From NCBI GenBank assembly GCA_021323945.1, contig JAJPKA010000003.1, positions 197,429 to 261,428 of the forward strand: a DNA stretch of 64,000 nucleotides. Direction: 5' to 3'. Positions 15,195 to 23,768 of this stretch are shown here, in pieces. Made by a program: the position numbers and the translations under genes. The notes beneath the pieces are model-generated. The model had not been told where the DNA came from, did not search any database, and was given only the letters and a program-made list of their open reading frames with translations. This DNA is from Pseudomonadota bacterium (GTDB lineage: Bacteria > Desulfobacterota > Binatia > Binatales > Binataceae). Each line of letters opens with the position of its first letter. The stretch's first letter is position 1.

Positions 15195-16322
15195 ATGAAA
15201 GTCGGAATGACGCTGCAACTGACCAGTTTCGGGGGCAAACCCGACCAAGAGACCTATCAGGACGAGTTGTCGCTAATGGAGATGGCCGAGGGTCTTGGCT
15301 TCGACTCGGTCTGGGCGCTCGACCACCACTTCACCGGCTACGTCATGTCGCCGAATCCGACCGAGCTGTTGGCCTACGTCGCCGGACGCACCAAACGAAT
15401 CCAGCTCGGCACGGCCGTGATCGTGCTGCCGTGGCACGACCCGGTTGAAGTGGCCGAGAACATCGCTCTACTCGATCTACTCTCCGGAGGGCGCACAATC
15501 TTCGGCTTCGGCCGCGGAGCAGCGACGGTGGAATACAATGGATTCCGGGTCAACATGGAAGAATCGCGTGACCGCTTCATCGAAAGCGCGATGATCATTC
15601 GCAAGGGTCTAACGCAGCCGAGTTTCTCCTTCGACGGCAAGTATTACAAGATTCCGGAGATCCAGATTCGGCCGCGGCCAATCTCCCATCCCGAGACTCG
15701 TTTCTACGCTTCCGCCGTCAGTCCGGAGTCGGTCGAGATCTTTGCCAAGATGGGATTTGGCGTGTTGATTATTGCGCAGCGCAGTTGGGAGGATACCGCC
15801 GCAGATTACCGGCGCTACGTCGAGACTTCTCTGGCAAACAATTTCCGCCCGCGCCCGCCAATTGGCTTGCTTAACATCCTGGTGGCCGACGATCCCAGCG
15901 AGGCCAATGACCTAGCCACGGTGCACATGGAGGCAATGTGGGACTCCATCGACCGTCACTACCATTTCTCCGACGGACATTTGAAGGGCGTTAAGGGATA
16001 CGAGTTCTACGCCAAAATGGCCAAGACTTATTCCAAGCTGCAAGCCGATACCGACGCCAAGGCCAAGGCCGTTGCGTTTTATCGTAGCCTGCATGCCGAA
16101 GGGACCCCATCACAGGTTCTCGAAAAGTTGCGCTACATTCATCAAACGGTCCCGCTCGAACATGTCATTGGAACTTTTGCATTTGGCGGCCTCCCTTATC
16201 CGAAGCTGGAACGGAGCTTTAAACTGTTCGCCGAAAAGGTCTTGCCAGTATTGCACGATGACCCGGCCTTCAAGCTACCGGCCCAGCAGAGCAGCGGGGC
16301 GGAACTGGGCGCCACCAGATAA
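15195..16322 (+). CDS. LLM class flavin-dependent oxidoreductase (luciferase-like)
   Basis: A 375-residue member of the bacterial luciferase superfamily, a TIM barrel using FMN or F420. Typical pieces are GFDSVWALDHHF (about 37-48), RIQLGTAVIVLPWHDPVEVAE, and LDLLSGGRTIFGFGRGA. Such enzymes oxidise alkanals, alkanesulfonates or terpenoids, or act with F420 on alcohols. TAAGGAGAG lies seven bases before the ATG. It is followed by a strong hairpin terminator. A second, divergent LLM protein is encoded at 50.3-51.6 kb. Cofactor and substrate are not determined by the sequence. Confidence 0.9.
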   Translation: MKVGMTLQLTSFGGKPDQETYQDELSLMEMAEGLGFDSVWALDHHFTGYVMSPNPTELLAYVAGRTKRIQLGTAVIVLPWHDPVEVAENIALLDLLSGGRTIFGFGRGAATVEYNGFRVNMEESRDRFIESAMIIRKGLTQPSFSFDGKYYKIPEIQIRPRPISHPETRFYASAVSPESVEIFAKMGFGVLIIAQRSWEDTAADYRRYVETSLANNFRPRPPIGLLNILVADDPSEANDLATVHMEAMWDSIDRHYHFSDGHLKGVKGYEFYAKMAKTYSKLQADTDAKAKAVAFYRSLHAEGTPSQVLEKLRYIHQTVPLEHVIGTFAFGGLPYPKLERSFKLFAEKVLPVLHDDPAFKLPAQQSSGAELGATR

Positions 16323-16337
16323 CGTTGAAATGGTTGA

Positions 16338-16361
16338 GCGCTGCCCGTTCTCGGGCAGCGC
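16338..16361. terminator. Bidirectional terminator
   Basis: GCGCTGCCCG (16338-16347) and CGGGCAGCGC (16352-16361) are perfect 10-bp arms around the loop TTCT, followed by a pyrimidine-rich stretch. The hairpin lies between the convergent LLM oxidoreductase and agmatine deiminase genes. Confidence 0.8.
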
Positions 16362-16402
16362 CCTTCCCTGCCGGCCGTGCCGCAAGCCGGCGTGATTCTT
16401 TG

Positions 16403-17467
16403 TCAGCTCAATTGCCTGGGCAAGGGGTGTTGTAACGTTAGACAATGAATCGCGCCGAGGCCCCACACCAGATCGGTGCACGCTATGGGAACAATACGGC
16501 GGCTCGGAAACAAGCGGCGAAGGATATCCTGCGCCAGTTCATCCGCCGGACATCCAAACGTCGGCATCAACACAGCGCCGTTGAGGACATAGAAGTTTGC
16601 ATATGAAGCCGGCAGACGAACCCCGTTAAAATAAATTGGGCGAGGCATGGGTAAGGTCGCGATTTTGAAGGGTCTCCCGCGCAAATCGCGCATTAACTGC
16701 AGGCGTTTGAGATTGTCTTGGAGCGCAGGATAGTTGATATCCGCCGGGTCCTGCTCCACCACCGTCACAATTGTGTCATCCGAGGTGAAACGCGCGAGAT
16801 CATCGACGTGACCATCGGTGTCGTCGCCCGCGATCCCCTCACCGAGCCATAAGATTCGTTCGACACCCAAGTAGCGGCACAGATTTTCTTCAATCTGGCG
16901 GCGATCCATTGAGGGATTTCGATTTTTATTCAGCAGACACCCCTCGGTCGTCAGCACCAGACCGGCTCCGTTGACATCGATCGAACCGCCTTCGAGCACC
17001 ATCGATGTTTGGATGATTTCGAAGCCGTAATAAGCGGCCAACCGCTCGGGTACTTGGTCATCCAAATCGCCGTTGCCATATTTACCGCCCCAGCAGTTGA
17101 AGCGCCAATTTATAGCCAATTGCATGGGGCCTTCGCTGTCAGCGCGGAAACGGTTAACAAAGGTGGGACCGAAATCTCGAATCCAGGAATCATTGGTTGC
17201 AATGGGCAGGAAGTCGATCCGGTCGGTTCGCGGCCGCTCCCCATCGAGCCCGTCAACTTTCTTGATCATTTCAAGTACAGCCGGGAGCCGGGTCTCATCT
17301 TGAATCAGGATGCGCACGGGTTCGAAATGCGCGATGGCCGCCGCTATCTGCGCAAATATTGGCGGCACCTGGTCGAACTTCCCGGGCCAGGTCTCGAGAT
17401 TGTGCGGCCAGACCAGATAGGTGGCGAGATGCGGCGCCCATTCCGCTGGCATCCGATAATCCGACAT
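16403..17467 (-). CDS. aguA: Agmatine deiminase
   Basis: A 354-residue enzyme of the peptidyl-arginine deiminase-like guanidino-modifying family, hydrolysing agmatine to N-carbamoylputrescine and ammonia. The beginning RMPAEWAPHLATYLVWPHN is diagnostic; GGSIDVNG, the histidine segment DDTDGHVDD, and the catalytic cysteine in GAIHCLT near the C-terminus are all there. The frame extends to 17593 through the neighbour, but the ATG at 17467 starts 23 bases past the neighbour's stop and gives a family-length protein. With the adjacent amidase it completes the agmatine route to putrescine. Confidence 0.93.
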   Translation of the reverse strand: MSDYRMPAEWAPHLATYLVWPHNLETWPGKFDQVPPIFAQIAAAIAHFEPVRILIQDETRLPAVLEMIKKVDGLDGERPRTDRIDFLPIATNDSWIRDFGPTFVNRFRADSEGPMQLAINWRFNCWGGKYGNGDLDDQVPERLAAYYGFEIIQTSMVLEGGSIDVNGAGLVLTTEGCLLNKNRNPSMDRRQIEENLCRYLGVERILWLGEGIAGDDTDGHVDDLARFTSDDTIVTVVEQDPADINYPALQDNLKRLQLMRDLRGRPFKIATLPMPRPIYFNGVRLPASYANFYVLNGAVLMPTFGCPADELAQDILRRLFPSRRIVPIACTDLVWGLGAIHCLTLQHPLPRQLS

Positions 17468-17490
17468 TCGAACCGTTGCCGTAGGCACCG

Positions 17491-18360
17491 TCAGGTCCGA
17501 AATCGCAGTGTGAGATCGCCGTACGCATCTATCCGGCGGTCTCGTAGAAAAGGCCAATTGCGACGCGTATGTTCGACGCACGCCAGATCGCAATCGACGA
17601 TTAGCGTCTCTTCCTGGTCATGGCTCGCCCGCGCGATCAATTCGCCAAACGGGTCACAGACAAAGGAGCCGCCCCAGAATTCGAGGGCACCCTCGATCCC
17701 AACGCGATTAACCGCCGCAACAAAAACGCCGTTGGCTATCGCATGTGAACGTTGAATAGTTTCCCATCCTTCGAACAAGCGCCTGCGGGTATGAGCAGAC
17801 ATCTCTGCCGTCCAGCCGATCGCGGTCGGAAAAAAAAGGATCTGAGCTCCTGACAAAGCCGTTAGCCGAGCCGCCTCGGGGAACCACTGATCCCAGCAGA
17901 TCAACACACCGATCCTGGCGCTACCGACTCGATGAGTGGTGAAATCGCGGTCGCCGGGGGTGAAATAAAACTTCTCGTAATACCCTGGGTCGTCCGGGAT
18001 ATGCATCTTTCGATAAAGGCCCACCACCCCTGAGCTATCCAACACCAGGGCTGAGTTGTGATAAAGGCCAGGTGCGCGTCGCTCGAAAATCGGGGCGATG
18101 ATGGCGATCCTGCGTGCCGCTGCAAGCCTCCCCAATACTTCGCTGCTGGGGCCTGGTATCGGTTCGGCAAGCTCAAATTTGTTATCGTCCTCGGATTGAC
18201 ACGGATACCGCGAGCGATAGAGCTCCTGGAGGCAGACGATCTGAGCGCCATCCGCCGCTGCCCGCTCAATCCGGGCGGTTGCCTTCTCCAGGTTACGTTC
18301 CGGCGACTCCTCGCAGGCCATCTGTATCAGGCCGATTCGTAGCAGATCGCTTTGCATCAT
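17491..18360 (-). CDS. aguB: N-carbamoylputrescine amidase
   Basis: A nitrilase-superfamily amidase of about 289 residues that hydrolyses N-carbamoylputrescine to putrescine, CO2 and ammonia. The catalytic triad is visible: E in CLQELYRS, K in YRKMHIPDDPGYYEKFYF, and C in LICWDQWFPE; the last two segments are characteristic of this subgroup. The frame could begin at 18417, but the ATG pair at 18360/18357 follows AAGGGA and matches family length. It is the first gene of a two-gene operon with the deiminase. Confidence 0.93.
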   Translation of the reverse strand: MMQSDLLRIGLIQMACEESPERNLEKATARIERAAADGAQIVCLQELYRSRYPCQSEDDNKFELAEPIPGPSSEVLGRLAAARRIAIIAPIFERRAPGLYHNSALVLDSSGVVGLYRKMHIPDDPGYYEKFYFTPGDRDFTTHRVGSARIGVLICWDQWFPEAARLTALSGAQILFFPTAIGWTAEMSAHTRRRLFEGWETIQRSHAIANGVFVAAVNRVGIEGALEFWGGSFVCDPFGELIARASHDQEETLIVDCDLACVEHTRRNWPFLRDRRIDAYGDLTLRFRT

Positions 18361-18586
18361 TCCCTTAGATAGCAATCGAGCCAGGCCCTGGCCACCGGTT
18401 AGTCCGCTTTGCGTCAACGACCGGTGGCCATGAGGTCGCGCGCCGCGCCTGAAATCATTAGAATGTGTGGGTACGGGAAATTCGGTTTAGCCCAGGCCGT
18501 CGGCGTGAGACCCGATGTGGCGTGCCCGAATGAGCTGCGCCCCATCGTTGCTGACACGGCATTTGATAGTTCAACATTTGGGTCGG

Positions 18587-18715
18587 ATTGCCCACCGAGC
18601 GATAGCCGGGTCCTGCGCAAGGGAACGCCGCGAACCCCGCCAGGTCCGGAAGGAAGCAACGGTACCGGCTAACTCTCTGTGCCGCAGGAGCGCCTGGCTA
18701 TCGCTCGGGGGCAAT
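18587..18715 (+). ncRNA. ffs: Signal recognition particle RNA (small bacterial type)
   Basis: The conserved core for Ffh binding is present: CCAGGTCCGGAAGGAAGCAA at 18640-18659, with the opposing ACTCTCTGTGCCGCAGGAGCG side at 18672-18692. The ends pair: 18587-18607 with 18696-18715, one long helix with a single bulged A. The predicted length of about 129 bases is somewhat longer than the 114-base E. coli 4.5S RNA, so the true ends may lie inside. It binds Ffh and targets membrane proteins to SecYEG. It lies 92 bases upstream of dnaX, a neighbourhood seen in many bacteria. Confidence 0.93.
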
Positions 18716-18807
18716 TGACTCGCAAGGCTGTGGAAGACCAAAGATTTGTGGCAGATGAGCCCAGTCGCTTGGCAGGCGCAGTCCATCGGCGCCATTAGGA
18801 GCCTATA

Positions 18808-20757
18808 GTGGTTTCAACGTCACACCTGGTGCTGGCGCGCAAATGGCGCCCTGAGCGGTTCAGCGACCTGGTCGGCCAGGAACATGTGACCAGAACCCTG
18901 GAGCAGGCCCTCAAGACCGGACGTATCGCGCACGCCTTTCTCTTCACTGGTATTCGCGGGGTCGGTAAGACAACAGCCGCCCGTATCCTGGCACGATGCC
19001 TGGATTGCGCAAAAGGACCGACCGCCGAGCCTTGCGGGCAATGCCCGGCATGCCAGGAGATTCGTTCAGGCAATGCCCTCGATGTGGTCGAGATTGACGG
19101 CGCCACCTATCGTAAAATCGACGATGCCCGGGCCATTATCGAGAACCTCGGCTATCGGCCTGCCCGCGACCGCTTCAAAATTTATATTATCGATGAAGCC
19201 CATCAACTCACCGATCAAGCCTTCAACGCGCTGTTGAAGACGCTGGAGGAGCCCCCTGCTCACGTCAAGTTCATCCTTGCGACGACCGAACCGCAAAAAA
19301 TGCCGGAGACGATTCTCTCGCGGCTGCAGCGATATGATTTCCGCCGAATCCCTTTTGCCGCTATTCGCAACCGACTGCGTGAGCTGGCGCGCCGCGAGGG
19401 CATCGAGGTCGAAGACAGCGCTCTGACTCTGCTCGCGCGCGAGGCGGGGGGGAGCATGCGTGATGGCGAGCGGATGCTGGAAACCGCCATCGCATCGCTG
19501 GGAGAGAAAATCCGCGAAAGCGAATTAGCCCCAATTCTTGGCGTCGCCAGCCGCAGCCGCATCTTCGAAATAGCTGGTGCTATCCTGCGGAAGGAACCTG
19601 CTGCAGCACTGCGTGCAGCGCGGGAGTTGAGCCAGGGCGGCGCTAATCTGGAGTCGCTCGGAAGAGACCTGCTGGAGACGCTGCGCAACGTCGCTGTAGC
19701 CAAACTGCCAGGCGATAGTCAAAATCTCCTCGCGGATCTACCAGACCATGAGCTGGCCGAGCTGCAGCGGCTCGCCGAACAAGCTAGCATGCGAGATCTC
19801 ATGCGCCTGTTTCGGCTCATGGCGGATGCTCAGGAACAGCTGGCACGCTCAGCCTGCCCCGATTTGATCCTCGAAATGGCCATGATCCGCATGGCAACTT
19901 TGGCACCGGTACTCGATACCGACGAGCTGCTGCGTGCCATTAACCGTGCGGGAGAGAGTGGGAACGGCCCAAGCGGCGAGGGCACCGGCCGCAAATCATC
20001 CCTGCGCACCGCGCAAACCGACCCGGCGTCCAAGCGTAAGGCACGTCCAACGGAACCAACCCCGAACAGTTTGAGGCCAGGGGACAAAACCACGCGCTTC
20101 GAGACGAGTTCAGAACCCGAAGTGACTCCAGCGCCGCTGCGTCAAATTCCGTTCGAAGGCGACGTCAAAGCCGACGCTCCGCGCCGGGCCTCGGCATCAA
20201 CGGTTGACACGGGTGATTCAGGGGTGGCCGATGGCCGGGAACTGCCGGAGTTGAGAGATTTCATTCGCAGTCGGCGGGCAGCGTTGGCAGGGTTTATGGA
20301 GCAGGGTGCATCCCTGAAAATTGATGGGGATTTGCTGACTGTCTTCCCGCGCAGTGATATTTACGTGCGCTACCTTACGGATAACCGCAGCGCGATTGCT
20401 GATCTGGCATCTGAGCTCTACGGGCGCCGGATCCGCGTCGAAATTTCCGGCAATCAGTCTGCAGCCGGGTCACCGGACAGTCACAGCGGCGAGAGCTTGA
20501 GTGCGGCAGCTCAGTCGGTGGTTGAGCCTGTTGTACCCCCATCCCATGAATCGAAACCCTCGTTTGCAGCTTTCGGAAACGGGTCTACGATCGCCGGACC
20601 AGCTCTGCCCGCAGACCATTCTCAATCGGACGCTCGACGGAACCTTTATGCCGACCCGGTCGTGCGGAGCATCTTTGAGAAATTCGATGCGCGTTTGGTC
20701 GATCTCAAAACTGGAATACGGGCGGACACCACGACTGCGCCAGCCGACAGGAAATAA
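18808..20757 (+). CDS. dnaX: DNA polymerase III subunit gamma/tau
   Basis: The 649-residue clamp-loader ATPase of the replisome. LARKWRPERFSDLVGQEHV opens the protein; Walker A is GIRGVGKTT (48-56), a four-cysteine zinc module follows (about 64-82, CLDC...CGQCPAC), then Walker B IDEAHQL and sensor segment LSRLQRYDFRR. Residues past about 370 are low-complexity and hydrophilic, then a domain V-like end (LPELRDFIRSRRAALAGF) that would contact the polymerase. The GTG at 18808 follows TTAGGA. It heads the dnaX-ebfC-recR operon. No clear frameshift heptamer for a short gamma form was seen. Confidence 0.96.
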   Translation: MVSTSHLVLARKWRPERFSDLVGQEHVTRTLEQALKTGRIAHAFLFTGIRGVGKTTAARILARCLDCAKGPTAEPCGQCPACQEIRSGNALDVVEIDGATYRKIDDARAIIENLGYRPARDRFKIYIIDEAHQLTDQAFNALLKTLEEPPAHVKFILATTEPQKMPETILSRLQRYDFRRIPFAAIRNRLRELARREGIEVEDSALTLLAREAGGSMRDGERMLETAIASLGEKIRESELAPILGVASRSRIFEIAGAILRKEPAAALRAARELSQGGANLESLGRDLLETLRNVAVAKLPGDSQNLLADLPDHELAELQRLAEQASMRDLMRLFRLMADAQEQLARSACPDLILEMAMIRMATLAPVLDTDELLRAINRAGESGNGPSGEGTGRKSSLRTAQTDPASKRKARPTEPTPNSLRPGDKTTRFETSSEPEVTPAPLRQIPFEGDVKADAPRRASASTVDTGDSGVADGRELPELRDFIRSRRAALAGFMEQGASLKIDGDLLTVFPRSDIYVRYLTDNRSAIADLASELYGRRIRVEISGNQSAAGSPDSHSGESLSAAAQSVVEPVVPPSHESKPSFAAFGNGSTIAGPALPADHSQSDARRNLYADPVVRSIFEKFDARLVDLKTGIRADTTTAPADRK

Positions 20758-20785
20758 TCCGTGATTAAATCTCAGGAGTATTCTC

Positions 20786-21124
20786 GTGGCACAATTCGAC
20801 CTTTCGTCCTTGCTGCAACAAGCTCAGGCAATGCAGGAGAAGTTCAAGCAGATGCAGGAGGAGATCGCGGCGAAAACGGTCGAGGCTCAAGCCGGTGGTG
20901 GAATGGTGCGCGTAACGGCGGATGGCTCGCTAAGGCTTCGCAATGTTCAGATTGACCCTGGGTTATTAGCTGCTAACGATCGGGAGATGCTCCAGGACCT
21001 GCTGGTGGCGGCAGTCAACGATGCATTGCGGCGTGCGCAAGACCTGTTTAATCAGGAAATGAGCAGGCTTTCGCCATTTGGCGGGCCACTAAACATCGCT
21101 AGTTTGTTTGGTGGACGTGAATAG
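20786..21124 (+). CDS. ebfC: YbaB/EbfC family nucleoid-associated protein
   Basis: A 112-residue DNA-binding protein of the YbaB/EbfC family, which forms dimers and coats DNA. The N-terminal helix is QQAQAMQEKFKQMQEEIAAK; the core has GGGMVRVTADGSLRLRNVQIDP, both typical. The start is a GTG after CAGGAG. It lies 28 bases after dnaX and just before recR, the standard order in many bacteria. Proposed roles are nucleoid structure and recombination support. Confidence 0.95.
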   Translation: MAQFDLSSLLQQAQAMQEKFKQMQEEIAAKTVEAQAGGGMVRVTADGSLRLRNVQIDPGLLAANDREMLQDLLVAAVNDALRRAQDLFNQEMSRLSPFGGPLNIASLFGGRE

Positions 21125-21240
21125 GTTCGAAAAAGGCGAGCTGCCGGCTCTATTCCCTCGGACCGGGACAGAGCGCGGAGCAGCGTGCATCTTTCGTCTG
21201 CCGCGGTGCTGAGATATTCAGCTGTTTGACTGCCAACCAA

Positions 21241-21864
21241 ATGGCCGAGAACCTCAAGCGCAGCGATGGGTTGCCTCCGGCGATGATGCGACTGGTCAAG
21301 GAGTTGGCGCGTTTGCCCGGAATTGGCGAAAAAACCGCCTCCAGGCTCGCTTTTAACCTGCTAAACCGACCGCGCGAGCAAGTCATTGCACTCGCCGAAG
21401 CGTTGCTCGAGATGAAGGAGCGGGTCGGCTTGTGCCGCGAATGTTTGGGACTGTCCGACTCCCCTCGCTGCTCGATCTGCAGCGACCCGGAGCGCGATCA
21501 CCAATTGATTTGTGTAGTCGAGGGGCCAGCTGACCTGATGGCGATCGAGCGAGCTCGCAGCTACAACGGCCTTTATCATGTCCTGCACGGCGCGATTGCC
21601 CCACTCGATGGCATCGGGCCAGACGAAATAAAGATTAAGGAGCTGCTAGTGCGCCTGGAGAATTCACGTCAGGTGCGCGAGGTAATTATCGCCACCAATG
21701 CCACCGTCGAAGGCGAAGCCACCGCGCTTTATTTGGCTAAAATCATCAAGCCGCTGGGCGTTCGAATCACTCGACTAGCGCGGGGATTGCCAGCTGGGGG
21801 AGATCTCGAGTACAGCGACGCAGCGACGCTTTCCAGCGCTCTTAACGGCCGACGAGAGCTCTGA
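21241..21864 (+). CDS. recR: Recombination mediator protein RecR
   Basis: A 207-residue protein that with RecO loads RecA on single-stranded gaps. In order it has the helix-hairpin-helix LARLPGIGEKTASRLAF, the C4 zinc finger CRECLGL...CSIC, and the Toprim domain with VVEGPADLMAIE. The tail RGLPAGGDLEYSDAATLSSAL is typical. An in-frame TTG at 21226 is an alternative start; neither has a strong ribosome site. It closes the dnaX-ebfC-recR operon. Confidence 0.95.
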   Translation: MAENLKRSDGLPPAMMRLVKELARLPGIGEKTASRLAFNLLNRPREQVIALAEALLEMKERVGLCRECLGLSDSPRCSICSDPERDHQLICVVEGPADLMAIERARSYNGLYHVLHGAIAPLDGIGPDEIKIKELLVRLENSRQVREVIIATNATVEGEATALYLAKIIKPLGVRITRLARGLPAGGDLEYSDAATLSSALNGRREL

Positions 21865-21951
21865 GCAGGTCCAGACTCCCGCCCTTGGCTGGCTCCTTGT
21901 TTGAGCACGAGCGGTGTCAGTTGTTCAGGTGTGAGCCTTCCAACTTGCTCG

Positions 21952-21981
21952 TTGCAAGCGTTGGGAAGGCGGGGTTACAAT
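21952..21981 (+). promoter_or_regulatory. Candidate sigma-70-type promoter for sodB
   Basis: TTGCAA (21952-21957) and TACAAT (21976-21981) are 18 bases apart, matching four of six and five of six consensus bases. The start of transcription would fall near 21988, giving a leader of about 110 bases before the superoxide dismutase gene. Confidence 0.4.
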
Positions 21982-22097
21982 CATGAAGTAGTCAGCCGCG
22001 AAGTGCCCGCCTCACGCTCGGCAGTCGACGCCACGGTCGCAGACGCGGGGGTTGGCGCTCGCACCCTGCGATTTCTCTCAAAAGGACGGTAATCACC

Positions 22098-22679
22098 ATG
22101 GCCTTTGAATTGCCGAATCTGCCTTATGCGCTAGACGCTCTTGCGCCGCATATCTCCAAAGAGACTCTGGAGTTTCACCACGGCAAACATCACGCCACCT
22201 ACGTGACCAATCTGAACAATCTGGTGAAGGGTGGCAAGTTTGAGAAGATGAGTCTTGAAGAAATCATCCGCGAAGCCGGTCAAGGTCCGGTCTTCAATAA
22301 TGCCGCCCAGCATTTCAACCACAGCTTCTATTGGAAGTGCATGAGGCCGAACGGTGGGGGTGAGCCCAAAGGCCGCATGGCCGAAGCCATCAAGAAATCA
22401 TGCGGCGATTTCGAGACCTTCAAGAAGAAGTTCACTGAAACCGCGGTTGGCCATTTTGGCAGCGGGTGGGCCTGGCTGGTTCAGAACGAAGACGGCTCGC
22501 TGGCGATCGAGGGGGGTCACGATGCCGACAATCCGATCGTTCATAACAAACGTCCTATTCTAACATGCGACGTCTGGGAGCATGCGTACTACATCGATTA
22601 TCGCAATGCCCGGGCGAAGTATGTTGAAGCGTTCTGGAACATCGTCAACTGGGACTTTGCAGAGTCGAATCTCAAGTAG
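22098..22679 (+). CDS. sodB: Superoxide dismutase, Fe/Mn family
   Basis: A 193-residue cytosolic superoxide dismutase. Metal ligands are visible: the first histidine in LEFHHGKHHATYV (about 26-38), the second in HFNHSFYWKCM (about 73-83), and D and H in DVWEHAYYIDY (about 157-167). FGSGWAWLV is also typical. The residues around the second ligand look more like the iron type, but metal choice cannot be settled by eye. AAAGGACGG precedes the ATG. It is probably a single-gene unit with its own promoter, ahead of the sugar-phosphate operon. Confidence 0.95.
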   Translation: MAFELPNLPYALDALAPHISKETLEFHHGKHHATYVTNLNNLVKGGKFEKMSLEEIIREAGQGPVFNNAAQHFNHSFYWKCMRPNGGGEPKGRMAEAIKKSCGDFETFKKKFTETAVGHFGSGWAWLVQNEDGSLAIEGGHDADNPIVHNKRPILTCDVWEHAYYIDYRNARAKYVEAFWNIVNWDFAESNLK

Positions 22680-22842
22680 CTTGCGATTGCCTCTTCATAA
22701 CCTATAGCCAAACTTTCCCCCAGACCGCGGGGCGGCCCCCGGGTTTGCTTCGCCAAGAGCGGTTAGCAGCTGGCCGACGGTGCGCGGCGCCGAGGTGCGC
22801 GGTCCAAAGCGTGGGGGAAAATGTCGCCGCCCGGAGGCCTCA

Positions 22843-23757
22843 ATGGAACTCGGATTTGTCGGCTTGGGCAAGATGGGAATGAACATGGTCGAGCGGCTGC
22901 GACGCGACGACCATAAGATTGTCGCCTTCGACATTGATAAGGCCAAGCTCGATCAGGTCCGCTCCTATGGCGCCATGGGTGTTACTCAACTGGCCGATCT
23001 GGTCTCGAGTCTTTCACCCCCTCGGGGTGTATGGGTCATGGTGCCAGCGGGCGATCCGACTGAACAGACGATCCGGCAGCTCGGCGCGTTGCTGAGCGCC
23101 GGCGACACGATCATCGACGGTGGCAATACGAATTACCATGACGATGTGCGGCGCTCAGCGGAATTAAAGGCGCGCGGGATTCATCACATCGATGCGGGCA
23201 CCAGCGGCGGCATTTGGGGATTAAAAGTTGGCTACTGTCTTATGATTGGCGGCGAGGAGGCGATTTTTCGCCGCTATGAGCCAATTTTCAAAACGTTGGC
23301 GCCACCCGATGGATACGCATACATGGGCCGCAGCGGCGCGGGTCACTATGTCAAGATGATTCATAACGGGATTGAATATGGTTTGATGCAGGCCTACGCC
23401 GAGGGCATGGAATGTCTGCACAAATCCGATTATTCGCTCGATCTTGCCCGCATCGCGCGACTCTGGGGGCGAGGGAGCGTGATTAGATCGTGGTTGCTCG
23501 AGCTGGCGGCTGACGCGTTATCCAAAGACCCCCGGCTCGAGCGGATACGGGGATGGGTAGCAGATTCAGGCGAAGGCCGCTGGACCGTGCTCGACGCGAT
23601 CGAAAAAGACGTTGCACTTCCGGTGATTGCCCTGTCGCTGTTTACACGTTTCCGGTCGCGTGTCGACCCCGAGGGTCGCGGAAGCTTTGCGGAGCGGCTG
23701 CTTGCCGCCTTGCGAAATGAATTCGGCGGCCACGCCGTGATCGAAAACCGCGAGTAA
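22843..23757 (+). CDS. gnd: 6-phosphogluconate dehydrogenase, short form
   Basis: A 304-residue oxidative decarboxylase converting 6-phosphogluconate to ribulose 5-phosphate. The cofactor fold begins MELGFVGLGKMGMNMVERL, the substrate loop is HIDAGTSGGIWGL, and the catalytic lysine lies in HYVKMIHNGIEYG. At about 300 residues it belongs to the short class, whose studied members often prefer NAD+. GGAGG stands just before the ATG at 22843; the longer frame to 22780 lacks a site. It heads the gnd-zwf-glk-fba block and lies 11 bases from zwf. Confidence 0.93.
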   Translation: MELGFVGLGKMGMNMVERLRRDDHKIVAFDIDKAKLDQVRSYGAMGVTQLADLVSSLSPPRGVWVMVPAGDPTEQTIRQLGALLSAGDTIIDGGNTNYHDDVRRSAELKARGIHHIDAGTSGGIWGLKVGYCLMIGGEEAIFRRYEPIFKTLAPPDGYAYMGRSGAGHYVKMIHNGIEYGLMQAYAEGMECLHKSDYSLDLARIARLWGRGSVIRSWLLELAADALSKDPRLERIRGWVADSGEGRWTVLDAIEKDVALPVIALSLFTRFRSRVDPEGRGSFAERLLAALRNEFGGHAVIENRE

Positions 23758-23768
23758 GCGCCCGCTCC

